Assembly: GCF_000746025.2 (NCBI RefSeq)
Contig: NZ_CP045798.1
Coordinates: forward strand, 1 to 64,000
Source of the DNA: Thermanaerosceptrum fracticalcis
GTDB taxonomy: Bacteria; Bacillota; Peptococcia; DRI-13
DNA: 64,000 nucleotides
Direction: 5' to 3'
The position numbers were made by a program, and so were the translations under genes. Positions 34,847 through 43,542 of this stretch are shown here, piece by piece; positions within the stretch are counted from its first letter, which is position 1; each line of letters opens with the position of its first letter. The notes beneath the pieces were generated by a model that was not told where the DNA came from, did no database searches, and was given only the letters and a program-made list of their open reading frames with translations.

Positions 34847-35686
34847 ATGTTGATTATAAAAAGAACTTTATGTAAATACGCTTTACCAATTCTTTTAATT
34901 ATGGGAATACTAATAACTGGATTATACTCCCCTGTTATGGCGGTTTACGGGGGTATTAATTTAGTTACTCCAGTTTCAGCTCCCGTTAATGCAGGGTATT
35001 TATATGCTGAAAAACTTACTTCGTCAAGCACATACGGTCATCATGGTATCGACTTTGCCGCTGCATCTGGTTCAGATGTATACGCTGCCTATACTGGTAA
35101 AGTGGTAACTAAGGCAGATCTTGGTGGTGATTCATACGGTAAATATATAATTATTGAATCAAATCATCCTAATTATGCAGGAGTAAAATTTTATCATTTA
35201 TATGCGCATTTAAGTGATTATTCAGATTGCCCCGCCGTTAATCAAACGGTTTATCAAGGAAATAAGATTGCAGAATCTGGCAGTTCAGGAAATGTAACAG
35301 GTCCACATTTACACTTTGAAATTAGGATGGGAACTAACAGTTGGTATAGTCAAAGAAATCCTGAAGGGCTTTTATCAAGAAGTACTTCTGATGGATACGG
35401 TGGGGTACTTGGTGAAGTACGTACTTCAGGTGGGAGTTGGGCTAGGTATAAAAGAATATCTGGAGCAACAAAAGGTACAGATGTTAATTATGGAGCATCA
35501 TATTCATATTTTATAATGGCAAATGGAAATCCTTTTCCAGATGAAGCTTCTTATGGTATAAACTATTATATAGCAAGAGCAACTACTGGTAATAAAACAC
35601 TTAGTTATGATTATGGGGCAAGAACACAGAATGTAACAATTTATGCAAATACTGATTATAAAGTAAACACGATATATTTACCTTAG
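34847..35686 (+). CDS. Exported M23 peptidase with C-terminal beta domain
   Basis: The 279-residue protein starts at ATG 34847, 6 bases after AAGGAG (an upstream ATG touches the site). A signal peptide ends at GLYSPVMA. The M23 domain is complete: HHGIDFAAASGSDVYAA, YHLYAHLSDY, and GPHLHFEIRMG. The last 90 residues form a beta-rich domain (GARTQNVTIYANTDY) that may bind wall or partner. DNA is clearly more AT-rich than the flanks, a sign of transfer. The next gene, 16 bases on, encodes a beta-propeller-like anchored partner. Confidence 0.88.
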   Translation: MLIIKRTLCKYALPILLIMGILITGLYSPVMAVYGGINLVTPVSAPVNAGYLYAEKLTSSSTYGHHGIDFAAASGSDVYAAYTGKVVTKADLGGDSYGKYIIIESNHPNYAGVKFYHLYAHLSDYSDCPAVNQTVYQGNKIAESGSSGNVTGPHLHFEIRMGTNSWYSQRNPEGLLSRSTSDGYGGVLGEVRTSGGSWARYKRISGATKGTDVNYGASYSYFIMANGNPFPDEASYGINYYIARATTGNKTLSYDYGARTQNVTIYANTDYKVNTIYLP

Positions 35687-35702
35687 AGGAGGAATATTAA
35701 TA

Positions 35703-36731
35703 ATGAATAAAAAAATAAAAATCATAGTATTAGCCTTTACTATTCTAATTAGTTTTGCAGGCATTGCATATAGTATATCTAATTCGATATTTTTAAAAGA
35801 TATGATTGTTGAAAAGGGTTTATATCAAACCAATCCCCCAATTGTTAATGACAATGACGCCAAAAAACTTTCAAATATTAATATTAATTGTTTAGAAAAT
35901 ATATCCGATGACGGAAGTTTTGTTTTTGAGGTTCGAGATAACAATAATAATGAAACGATTGGGAAATATTACTACAAACCATGGTTGGAGAAAAAACCCA
36001 TCTACCATGAGCTACCCAATGGAGATGTTATCTTAGGAAAAAATAAACTTTTCAATAATCAAGATAAAAAAATATATCCACTAAGCTTAGATGATAAAAT
36101 AGTAGTATTTGATTACTCAGTTAATAATAATAAAATAGCCTATATAGGTAAAAATAATGGTCGGATTAATATCTATATAAGGAATTTAGGGGATAATAAG
36201 GTGGAGATAATTGACTCATATCAATATCCAGAATTCTATAATGCTGAAAATGTATTTTTGGAATGGGGTAAAGAAGATTTACTATTTTATGATTATTGCC
36301 AAAATGAAAAACCAATAGTTAAAGTTTATGATATGAAAAACGGTCAGAAAGAGACTTTTATGGAATGTGCTATGAATCCTCAAATATCCCCAGATGGTAA
36401 ATTTATGGTTATTCAATCAATGACTGGTTTTGATAAAAACGAACGTCACGCTGCGGAACTAAGTATTATTGAAATTAGTAATAAGTCTCATGTTTCAAAA
36501 CTGAATGGTTCAAATCACTTGTTTTGGGTATCAGATTATATTATAAACTGGAATGTTGATAATTCTACTTTAGAAGTGCATGATCTTAATAACAATGGAG
36601 TAAAAATAAAAGATATTCCGGTAGAAGGGCTACCAACTGAAATAAAAACTGAAAACACTCATTTAAGGATTAAAACTTATAAATTTACAAATAACACATT
36701 TACAATAAACAATGATGATGTTAATCTTTAA
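35703..36731 (+). CDS. Membrane-anchored or secreted beta-propeller-like protein
   Basis: The 342-residue protein has an N-terminal hydrophobic segment (IIVLAFTILISFAGIAYS) with no lipobox. Repeats like NNNKIAYIGKNNGRINIYI, SPDGKFMVIQSMTG and HLFWVSDYIINWN match the DUF5050/TolB-like blade style. Very rich in Asn, Asp and Lys and AT-rich. It follows the M23 gene, and the same type of pair exists at 28.6-30.2 kb. A role as inhibitor, receptor or chaperone of the peptidase is inferred only from pairing. Confidence 0.65.
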   Translation: MNKKIKIIVLAFTILISFAGIAYSISNSIFLKDMIVEKGLYQTNPPIVNDNDAKKLSNININCLENISDDGSFVFEVRDNNNNETIGKYYYKPWLEKKPIYHELPNGDVILGKNKLFNNQDKKIYPLSLDDKIVVFDYSVNNNKIAYIGKNNGRINIYIRNLGDNKVEIIDSYQYPEFYNAENVFLEWGKEDLLFYDYCQNEKPIVKVYDMKNGQKETFMECAMNPQISPDGKFMVIQSMTGFDKNERHAAELSIIEISNKSHVSKLNGSNHLFWVSDYIINWNVDNSTLEVHDLNNNGVKIKDIPVEGLPTEIKTENTHLRIKTYKFTNNTFTINNDDVNL

Positions 36732-36753
36732 ATAAATCATGGCAGACTGTCAA

Positions 36754-36794
36754 AAAAGGCGATGTTTCGTTAACCGGAACATTGCCTTTTTCCA
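36754..36794 (+). terminator. Terminator after M23/propeller pair
   Basis: AAAAAGGC ... ATGTT pairs with AACAT ... GCCTTTTT. The intron remnant starts directly after the T-run. Confidence 0.7.
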
Positions 36795-36796
36795 TG

Positions 36797-36925
36797 TACG
36801 CCCAGCATGGGCGTCATCTCTAGGATGAAAGTCCCGAACGGGGGCTGGCGAGTGCCTACCGTTAGCTGACGGCAAGGGTGTCCACCGCGAGGTGGAATCT
36901 GAAAGAAGCCTGAGGCAAAGGTGTG
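36797..36925 (+). mobile_element. Group II intron 5' remnant
   Basis: GTACGCCCAGCATGGGCGTC, then GGATGAAAGTCCCGAAC, TTAGCTGACGGCAAGGGTG and GTGGAATCTGAAAGAAGCC, is the typical 5' domain I sequence of bacterial group II introns (consensus start GTGCGCCCAGCATGGGCG). The intron is cut after about 130 bases, and no maturase follows. It lies directly behind a terminator, a preferred target of some introns. Region 36732-37055 holds only this, a terminator and short repeats. Confidence 0.75.
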
Positions 36926-36929
36926 AAAA

Positions 36930-36974
36930 TTCACAATAAATGTGCCTGAAGATTTCACAAAAAAAGTACCTGAA
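36930..36974 (+). repeat. Two 21-bp direct repeats, transposon-end-like
   Basis: TTCACAATAAATGTGCCTGA (36930) and TTCACAAAAAAAGTACCTGA (36954) are direct repeats with a 24-bp period, and a weaker third copy is near 37040. This looks like the repeated transposase sites at the end of an IS21-like element that has been lost. Confidence 0.5.
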
Positions 36975-37055
36975 TCAGTCTAAAGCAAATTGAAATTTCA
37001 AGATAAAAAGACTCACCATCCTGCAGTTATTGCAAATTATCAGAATAAATGTACT

Positions 37056-37310
37056 TTAAAAACCGTGGGGGCTAAATAGAAACGATGGCAGCAAGGTAAA
37101 TGTCTTTTTGCAACATCGGCACCTGAAACGGCAGACCAGGAGTAAAAGAACGCTTTCAGCCAGCAGTGCATAGCGGTTACGGAAACCGTGCCGGTATAAC
37201 CGGGCTTGGGCATTGCAACAGGGGCATGCCTCAATAACCGGAAGCAGTTGCCCTATATTTGCTTTTTGGTATTGCTCAGGTGAAAGTTTAAAATCATGAT
37301 AAATTACCAT
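37056..37310 (-). pseudogene. Zinc-ribbon (DUF6431-like) gene, truncated
   Basis: This 84-residue fragment (ACPCCNAQARLYRHGFRNRY, RFRCRCCKKTFTLLPSFL) is related in pattern to the gene at 33365-33829 and stops soon after the second Cys pair, where full-length relatives go on for about 70 residues. The last residues (FSPHGF) are probably from fused DNA. Confidence 0.55.
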
Positions 37311-37439
37311 TCTATCACATCCAAAACATTTTGCAACAATTTTATCAGATTGTGATGGACATAGTTAGTCTTTTTCGGAAGTTTATTTTGATATGATTTG
37401 AATCATTTTAGGCGGTTTAACGTGATAAGCCACAACTAG

Positions 37440-38053
37440 AGCTTGTGGACACCATTCGTCTGCAAAGACATGATTTCATGCAGCATGTCCAAACAGTCCA
37501 TGGATTACTGGAAATAGGGGAATTTGCCGAAGCCCGGGAATATTTGAGGGATCGGTTTGGTTCTTTAGTGGTTCATGAAGAATTGACAAAGATAAGGCAT
37601 CCCGGTATCCTGGCTTTACTCTTAACGAAAATAGCCCAGGCTGAAACAAGAAGTATTGAATTAGACATTTCAGCGGATACAGATTTAGTCGGGCTATCCT
37701 TACCTGTTTCTCAAGTTAATATCATTATAGGGAATATCCTGGATAATGCATTGGATGCCGTAATCACTCTGGAGAGTGAAGAAAAAAGGGTTTATCTGGA
37801 TATAGAGGAGAATTCGGAAACTTACCAGTTTACCCTTAGGAATTACGGGCCTCCTATTGACGGGGCCATCATAAAACGGATCTTTGACCGTGGATTTACC
37901 ACCAAGAAAGGTGGCCAGGGATTAGGCCTCTACAGTGTAAAACAAAGTGTAGAGAGGCTGAAAGGGACCATAGAAGTCAGTAGTGATGAGATAAAGGGAA
38001 CAGTTTTTAAAGTAACTCTGCCCAAAGGGGGGATAGAACATGTCCATACATAA
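37440..38053 (+). pseudogene. Agr-type sensor kinase, 3' part (copy A)
   Basis: From 37440 the DNA is nearly identical to the kinase gene of the intact locus from 42941. The membrane part and start are missing, so only the dimerisation helix with phosphoacceptor His (LQRHDFMQHVQTVHGLL) and the ATPase domain (NILDNALDAV, GLGLYSVKQ) remain. The end is changed: a 2-base loss near 38031 replaces the native stop and extends the frame into agrB (IEHVHT). The FDRGFTTK motif is normal here but FDCGFTTK in the intact copy. Confidence 0.85.
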
Positions 38054-38471
38054 GATATCCTGTCATATTGCCCAAATCCTCTCCAGGGAATTAGCCCTGG
38101 GAGAAGACGATTCAGAAGTGATGGCCTATGGGCTGGAAATTATCTTGAGCAGCGTGACTAAGTTGGTCGTGATCTTAAGCAGCGCCTATTTCCTAAATAT
38201 TTTTAGTACTACTCTGGTAGCTTTACTTACCTTTAGCTCTTTCCGGCTGCTGTCGGGAGGGGTACACTTTAGTGATTACTACCGCTGCCTGGGTTTTGGG
38301 TTACTTATTATGCTCTCATTAGGCAAGCTGGCCCAGATATTTATACTCTCCCAAACATTCCATTTGCTGGTGTTTACTTTTGTTATCGGGTTATCTGCCT
38401 TTCTCCTCTGTTTGAAATGGGCTCCTGCCGAAAACCCAAATAAGATATTAACTGATGAGGATACTGGCTAA
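38040..38471 (+). pseudogene. AgrB, C-terminally truncated (copy A)
   Basis: The first 139 residues equal AgrB of the intact locus except for a few changes, and the active-site motif GGVHFSDYYRC (His, Cys) is present. At about 38459 the sequence jumps to the last 27 codons of the LytTR gene, which removes the AgrB C-terminus, all of agrD and most of the regulator. The protein ends LTDEDTG. Confidence 0.85.
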
Positions 38472-38541
38472 CACCAGGCAAACAGCCCTGGCTACGGCCG
38501 AAAAAGCTCAGGAATTGAAAAAGAGGTTCTTGCTTAGATAA
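38460..38541 (+). pseudogene. LytTR regulator, last codons only (copy A)
   Basis: The DNA matches codons 225-250 of the regulator gene at 44324 (ILANTRQTALATAEKA in the original frame) up to its stop. It is joined to truncated agrB through the short shared sequence ACTGAT(G)A. The downstream terminator and LytTR-site module are kept. Confidence 0.85.
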
Positions 38542-38552
38542 TAATTAAAACG

Positions 38553-38591
38553 AAAAGAGAAGGAGTACTTTTTTATACTGCCTTCTCTTTT
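38553..38591 (+). terminator. agr-type terminator, copy A
   Basis: AAAAGAGAAGG and CCTTCTCTTTT form an 11-bp stem with an inner AGTA/TACT pairing, followed by TTTGTTT. Copies follow the regulators or their remnants at 45088, 53162 and 54691. Confidence 0.85.
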
Positions 38592-38629
38592 TTGTTTAGG
38601 TAATGCTCTATAAGAAATTACACTTTCAG

Positions 38630-38659
38630 ACAGGCAAATTCCCTTTTGGGACGGGTAAT
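38630..38659 (+). promoter_or_regulatory. LytTR-type direct repeat site upstream of C39-like gene
   Basis: ACAGGCAAA (38630) and ACGGGTAAT (38651) are 21 bp apart, identical to the copy at 30517. TATAAG about 28 bp after the second repeat is a possible -10. The long leader (about 190 bp) up to 38845 is conserved with 30511-30732. Confidence 0.65.
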
Positions 38660-39455
38660 GGCACTTTATAGACGAGGTTATAAGACAGTCCTAAATTTTT
38701 ACACTAAAGCAGGAAGTGAAGGGAGTGAATTTAGGAAGGCATGGTGAATCCAGTGGGCTAAAAGTTTTTTCTGGGGGTGGTGATTATCAGACTAGCCATT
38801 TTAAACAGTAACAAATAGATTTTTCGAAGGGAGTAAGCTTAATTATGAAAAAATTCATCTGTGTTTTAGTTCTTTTTATAATGGTTTTTGGTGCAACTGT
38901 TGTATATGGTGCAGAGCAGGAGATGATAAACTTAATAGAAACAAATGATGAAAAAACAATTGAAAAAGCAGCTAAAGAAGAATCAAAACAATGGCAGAAG
39001 GTAATGGATTATATAAATAAACAAAACAATAAATCAATACCAGGTATAATTACTCCTAAATGGATTTACCCCGTTTCAAAATCATTATTTGTTCCTCTTC
39101 ACACTCAACAAACGCACTATTGGTGTGGCCCGGCATCTACCCTTGCAATAATTGATTATAATGGCAGAGCAGGGCAGGTATCAGGTTCAACCGAATACCA
39201 AAAACAAAACACCATTGCAACTCAATCAGGAACAACTAATAGTGGTTCAAATACACTAAATTTACGGAATACACTTAATAATTATGTTTCTAATATCCAT
39301 TATTTCAATGTTAAAAAGATTAATGGTGCAAGTGGCGATTATGACGCTCTATTTAATTTAATTGATTACAATATTTTTAATCTGAATCAACCAGTAATGG
39401 TTCTAGTAAAAACAAGCTATCTACCATACAGGAGTTATGCAGTTGGTGGAAATAA

Positions 39456-41057
39456 ATAGAAAATGATAACTCCAAAAATATTTTTTTAAAAAAAAGATCC
39501 TAATTTTCGACAAAAAAGGCTTGACTTTTTCGGAAAGCCCCCATAATCGCTTTGGATGGTATTTTCTACCATCACTCTAGCGATATGGGTGATGCTGATG
39601 AAGAAACTGTGTAAACCAACTTTCGAAAAAAAGGATCACGGTCAAGGTGCCGGAATCCCGGTACTCAAGACAATTTGGGATTTATTTGACCTGTCTCTGC
39701 TGTTTTCCCAGTCCGGAATACGCAAACACTCCGGAATTCCAGCGTGGCTCCTGGCTTTTGCCTACATCTGCGGCCTTGTTAATCATTCAAGTTCTGCAAA
39801 TCAAAATGCTAAGTTTTCAACGGAAGCTCCATTTTTACAACAACTGCTTTCCGGGCAAATCATCTCTCAAAGTGCCTTCAGCCGGTTTCTCTCCAAGCCC
39901 TTTCAGTGGCTCCGGTTCTCTTTGGGCAGATTTGCCAGGTTACAAGAAAATACGGATAGCAGGCTGACCGACGGCGATATCATTGCCTTAGACGATACCA
40001 AAATTGAGCATCCTCACGGTAAAAAAATCCCCTTTCTCTGTTGGCTCTTTGACAGTTCGGATAAGCGCCATGTATGGTGTATTAATCTTGTGTCGACCCT
40101 GGCTATCTTAAAGAATGGTCTTGAATATCCCATGTTATGGCGCTTTTGGGTTAAAACCGGTCAGGAGAATGAAAAACAAAGCAAGCTTGATCTTGCTAAA
40201 CAGATGCTCGCAGAGGCTCGTCAGCTGAACAAGGCCAGACTATGGGTAGCCATGGATCGCTGGTTTTTGTGTAAAAAGTTCCTGAACTGGCTGATGGGTC
40301 AAAATTTTGACTGGGTTACCAAAGCCAAACGTAACACAGCGCTATTCAGGAAAATCTACGACCCGGTACTAGGAAAGGAACGCTACATTAAACTTAATCC
40401 GAAGCAACTGCTGCGAGAAGTTTATTCCCAGCTTCGGGTCCTTGGCAAAGAATCGGTTCTCAGTATTCCGGACATTTACATCAAAATGCCCTATGAGACC
40501 TTAACACGCAAGGGAAAACCCATTACTAGACAACGTTTTTTACCCATAGCTGCCATTGCAGCCACTTATGAGAAGCAGGCTGTCGAGGGCAGCATAGTTC
40601 TTCCGGAGGAAGAATGCCCAGCAACCTTCAAGGATGCGTATCTCCTGATAAGCAATCGCGTAGATACGCCGGAAGAAGCTGCAACTGCCTATGTTAAACG
40701 ATGGAGAATAGAAGTTTTTTACCGCACCGCTAAACAGAATCTTGGTTTAACATCTTGCTATGCTCAGTCTGAAACAGCTCATTTCGCACATGTGGAGCTC
40801 TTGTTTACAGCGAAGACCCTTCTTTGTTATGCCTCTTGGGAGTGCAATAAAGAAGGCGCCGAACAAGCCCCCTCCCTCTGCGAAGTGATAAGGTACTTCT
40901 TCAACGCCGGTTGTCGGATCCGCTGTTGCGAGCAGTTGATCCAAGTCTATTTTGACACGGCAACCCAGCGTTTTTCAAGGCTTATTGATAAATTCTGGCC
41001 ACATTCTTTGGAACTTAGGTTATGGGATTGGGAAAATTATCCTGAAACTGCATAACT
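39456..41057 (+). mobile_element. IS4-type insertion element
   Basis: The element splits the C39-like gene after the codons for YAVGG. It carries one transposase gene which ends within 3 bases of the right junction. Terminal inverted repeats and a target duplication are not clear by eye, so the right end may be trimmed; the left 140 bases hold GGCTTGACTTTTTCGGAAAGCC as a hairpin. Confidence 0.75.
39598..41055 (+). CDS. IS4/IS701-type transposase
   Basis: The product has about 485 residues. The start is uncertain (ATG 39598 chosen; the frame is open from 39556). DDE residues of the IS4 group appear in IALDDTKIEHPHGKK, in VAMDRWFLCKKF, and in the YREK-type motif KRWRIEVFYRTAKQNLGL. The gene appears intact. 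No second copy is in the window. Confidence 0.88.
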   Translation: MKKLCKPTFEKKDHGQGAGIPVLKTIWDLFDLSLLFSQSGIRKHSGIPAWLLAFAYICGLVNHSSSANQNAKFSTEAPFLQQLLSGQIISQSAFSRFLSKPFQWLRFSLGRFARLQENTDSRLTDGDIIALDDTKIEHPHGKKIPFLCWLFDSSDKRHVWCINLVSTLAILKNGLEYPMLWRFWVKTGQENEKQSKLDLAKQMLAEARQLNKARLWVAMDRWFLCKKFLNWLMGQNFDWVTKAKRNTALFRKIYDPVLGKERYIKLNPKQLLREVYSQLRVLGKESVLSIPDIYIKMPYETLTRKGKPITRQRFLPIAAIAATYEKQAVEGSIVLPEEECPATFKDAYLLISNRVDTPEEAATAYVKRWRIEVFYRTAKQNLGLTSCYAQSETAHFAHVELLFTAKTLLCYASWECNKEGAEQAPSLCEVIRYFFNAGCRIRCCEQLIQVYFDTATQRFSRLIDKFWPHSLELRLWDWENYPETA

Positions 41058-41295
41058 ACTGTACCATATTATAATGGTAATACTTATTATCATTATATTG
41101 TGATTGACAGTATGACAAAAATGATAGATGATGGTTCTGGACAAGTTATTAAAAGTTCTTCTAGTGTAAAAGTAGTAGATCCCAATCATATAAGTTCATA
41201 TAATGGGGTTTTCAACGTAAATTATAACGATTTATATAATGCTGTGAAAGGATACTATGATGCAGGGCTTCAAGCTTACAATGTCTGCTATTAAG

Positions 41296-41802
41296 ATGAT
41301 AAATAAATACCTCTTAAGTGTGATATTAATCCTTATATCAATTATCGTATTTTTTAATGTTCCCTTTAATATATTGAAGCATGTTGATAATAATAATATC
41401 ACTGATAATAAGCCACCATTAAATGAGCCTCATTATGACAATATGAATTTGAAATTAGTAGTTCCGACTGTTCCATCAGAAGTATTTATGTCACCCGAGT
41501 CTGTTATGAAATCTTATCTTGAAGCAGAAAAGAAAAGAGATTGGTTAATGACATATGCTCTTCTTCAAGTGCCACAAGACATTTCAATTGAACAGTATTG
41601 TAAGGAAATGAATGAATACAATGGGCAACTGTTGGATTATAAAATTGAAGGTGTAAAAATTATTGAATCCAAAGATATGGCAGTTGTATATGTGACATAC
41701 AATTATACTGTAGGAGATAAAAAATTTCTAGAAATAAAAGAGCCATTCTCCTGTATAAAAATTGACGGACTATGGAAAGTAAGATGGCTTCCACGACAAT
41801 AA
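41296..41802 (+). CDS. Membrane-anchored partner protein with NTF2/DUF4878-like domain
   Basis: The 168-residue form starts at ATG 41296 right after the stop of the C39-like gene; alternative starts at 41257 and 41281 overlap that gene. A single N-terminal membrane segment (YLLSVILILISIIVFFNV) is followed by a short linker and a domain reading SPESVMKSYLEAEKKRDWLMT and ending SCIKIDGLWKVRWLP, the pattern of NTF2-like lumenal domains. It is probably outside the membrane and is the partner gene of the C39-like peptidase. Function as immunity or inhibitor is a guess. Confidence 0.65.
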   Translation: MINKYLLSVILILISIIVFFNVPFNILKHVDNNNITDNKPPLNEPHYDNMNLKLVVPTVPSEVFMSPESVMKSYLEAEKKRDWLMTYALLQVPQDISIEQYCKEMNEYNGQLLDYKIEGVKIIESKDMAVVYVTYNYTVGDKKFLEIKEPFSCIKIDGLWKVRWLPRQ

Positions 41803-41817
41803 TAAAAGCGAAGCTCT

Positions 41818-41845
41818 AAACCGTGCATAACTGCACGGTTTTCAG
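41818..41845 (+). terminator. Terminator after C39-like/partner cassette
   Basis: A perfect 10-bp stem AAACCGTGCA / TGCACGGTTT with a TAAC loop. A second weaker hairpin (AAGCCCC / GGGGCTT) lies at about 41889-41910. The rest of 41846-42100 shows nothing coding. Confidence 0.8.
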
Positions 41846-42102
41846 TTCGGTGCACACCAATATTTAGCGCTTACCACTAAATTAAGTAAAGCCCCTGTAT
41901 AAGGGGCTTAAACTATGTCTGCCGTGTTGTGAACAAGACAGTGATTTAAATCGCAAGAACCGCTGGCTTTTCATTTTTTAAAATTATTCAATAATATGGA
42001 AATATAAAGGGAAGTGTATAGAATATCTCGAATTAAACAAATAAAGATAAAAACTAATAAAAACTTTCAAATGCAAGAGGAGGTGTAAGCGGTAAATTTC
42101 AG

Positions 42103-42133
42103 ACAGGCATTTTCCCTTTTCAGGCAGGCAAAT
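42103..42133 (+). promoter_or_regulatory. LytTR-type tandem site upstream of intact agr operon
   Basis: ACAGGCATT (42103) and GCAGGCAAA (42124) are the start points of two adjacent 21-bp direct repeats (CAGACAGGCATTTTCCCTTT and CAGGCAGGCAAATTCCCTTT in the first 20 bases). This is the best-matching copy of the site found before the peptidase genes, so the regulator probably activates its own operon. Confidence 0.7.
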
Positions 42134-42200
42134 TCCCTTTTTAGACCAAGTGGCAAGGAAATAGTTTAAATAAATAGAAAAGGGTAAGGGAGAGGATACA

Positions 42201-42692
42201 GTGGATAAAATGAACCTGATTACCTTGCTGGCCATTTCTTTACCGGAGGCCGTGGCAGTGGTGCTGTTGGGCTTTACTCTCGTAGGAATTAATGTTCAAA
42301 TACCAAAAATACTGCTTATTGGCCTTATCCAGACAGGCTTTTCCTATATCCTCCGGTCGTTACCTATTGCCTTCGGTTTCCATTCCCTGATCCAGATTGT
42401 CTTTTTGTTCCTATCAGTTAAATTGATTGCAAGGCTGCCGTATAAAAGTGTTCTCACTTCTCTGCTTTTAAGCCTTGCTATTTATATAGTCCTGGAAATG
42501 TCCATCTTATCTTTTTTACATATAATTTATCCCTTGTCCCTCAAAGATAATTTAGCCGACCCTGTTAAACGTATTTTGTTCTTTTTGCCCCAGTTTATCA
42601 TTGTCATACTTATAATCACTGCCATGAAAATTACCGGCTATAAATTAATCGATCTTCCGGAAAGCTGGGGTAAGTATGAACAAGAGAAATGA
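42201..42692 (+). CDS. Membrane protein of agr operon (163 aa)
   Basis: It starts at GTG 42201 after GGGAGAGG. Five hydrophobic helices span almost the whole protein (LLAISLPEAVAVVLLGFTLV ... FFLPQFIIVILIITAMKI). It overlaps the kinase gene by 17 bases, and the kinase has only two membrane helices, so this protein could supply the rest of the sensor membrane domain as a split receptor. Similar proteins precede agr-type kinases in Peptococcaceae, but I know of no assigned function. Confidence 0.7.
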   Translation: MDKMNLITLLAISLPEAVAVVLLGFTLVGINVQIPKILLIGLIQTGFSYILRSLPIAFGFHSLIQIVFLFLSVKLIARLPYKSVLTSLLLSLAIYIVLEMSILSFLHIIYPLSLKDNLADPVKRILFFLPQFIIVILIITAMKITGYKLIDLPESWGKYEQEK

Positions 42693-43539
42693 GACATTGT
42701 TTTTTCTCCTGGTTATAGCATTATTTGAAGTATTTTTATTGGCCCTTTTTAACCTCACCTATTTAATTGGTGATCTGGGTGTTTTTAATGTTGGTAATTT
42801 ACGAAATTTTTCCTGGCCCATCAGTCTTTTTCTTATTGTGCTTACCGGGTATACGATTATACTCACCCATAGAGTTTTTCGGCAAAGCCATAAAGAGGTG
42901 GAAGCTCAGGCTCATTTCGAAAACCTCCAGCATATCCTACAGCTTGTGGACACCATTCGTCTGCAAAGACATGATTTCATGCATCATGTCCAAACAGTCC
43001 ATGGATTACTGGAAATAGGGGAATTTGCCGAAGCCCGGGAATATTTAAGGGATCGGTTTGGTTCTTTAGTGGTTCATGAAGAATTGACAAAGATAAGGCA
43101 TCCCGGTATCCTGGCTTTACTCTTAACGAAAATAGCCCAGGCTGAAACAAGAAGTATTGAATTAGACATTTCAGCGGATACAGATTTAGTCGGGCTATCC
43201 TTACCTGTTTCTCAAGTTAATATCATTATAGGGAATATCCTGGATAATGCATTGGATGCCGTAATCACTCTGGAGAGTGAAGAAAAAAGGGTTTATCTGG
43301 ATATAGAGGAGAATTCGGAAACTTACCAGTTTACCCTTAGGAATTACGGGCCTCCTATTGACGGGGCCATCATAAAACGGATCTTTGACTGTGGATTTAC
43401 CACCAAGAAAGGTGGCCAGGGATTAGGTCTCTACAGTGTAAAACAAAGTGTAGAGAGGCTGAAAGGGACCATAGAAGTCAGTAGTGATGAGATAAAGGGA
43501 ACAGTTTTTAAAGTAACTCTGCCCAAAGGGGGGAGATAG
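42676..43539 (+). CDS. Agr-type sensor histidine kinase
   Basis: The 287-residue protein has two N-terminal membrane helices (residues 8-30 and 47-67), a Spo0B-like helical domain with the phosphoacceptor His in LQRHDFMHHVQTVHGLL, and a HATPase_c_5 domain (N box NIIIGNILDNALDAV, G box GGQGLGLYSVK). Of note, the conserved F-x-R-G-x-S/T-T-K motif reads FDCGFTTK, where copy A has FDRGFTTK. It should sense the AgrD-derived cyclic peptide and phosphorylate the LytTR regulator. It has fewer membrane helices than AgrC of staphylococci. Confidence 0.88.
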   Translation: MNKRNETLFFLLVIALFEVFLLALFNLTYLIGDLGVFNVGNLRNFSWPISLFLIVLTGYTIILTHRVFRQSHKEVEAQAHFENLQHILQLVDTIRLQRHDFMHHVQTVHGLLEIGEFAEAREYLRDRFGSLVVHEELTKIRHPGILALLLTKIAQAETRSIELDISADTDLVGLSLPVSQVNIIIGNILDNALDAVITLESEEKRVYLDIEENSETYQFTLRNYGPPIDGAIIKRIFDCGFTTKKGGQGLGLYSVKQSVERLKGTIEVSSDEIKGTVFKVTLPKGGR

Positions 43540-43542
43540 AAC

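Larger units (their letters stand above)
38845..41294 (+). pseudogene. Exported C39-like cysteine peptidase, split by IS4-type element
   Basis: The 5' part (38845-39455) encodes a signal peptide (ICVLVLFIMVFGATVVYGA), a linker, and a papain-like C39_2 domain start with active-site Cys in THYWCGPASTLAI. After the IS element the 3' part resumes at about 41058 in frame with VPYYNGNTYYHYIVIDSM, which gives the catalytic His, and ends YNVCY. Joined, the protein would have about 280 residues. It is the effector gene of the copy A locus, directly behind a LytTR-type site. The next gene starts at its stop. Confidence 0.8.

Noticed and set aside
36930-36974. LytTR-type site
   Set aside because: The repeats have a 24-bp period and a different motif (TTCACAAxAAAxGTxCCTGAA-type); transposon-end repeats fit better.
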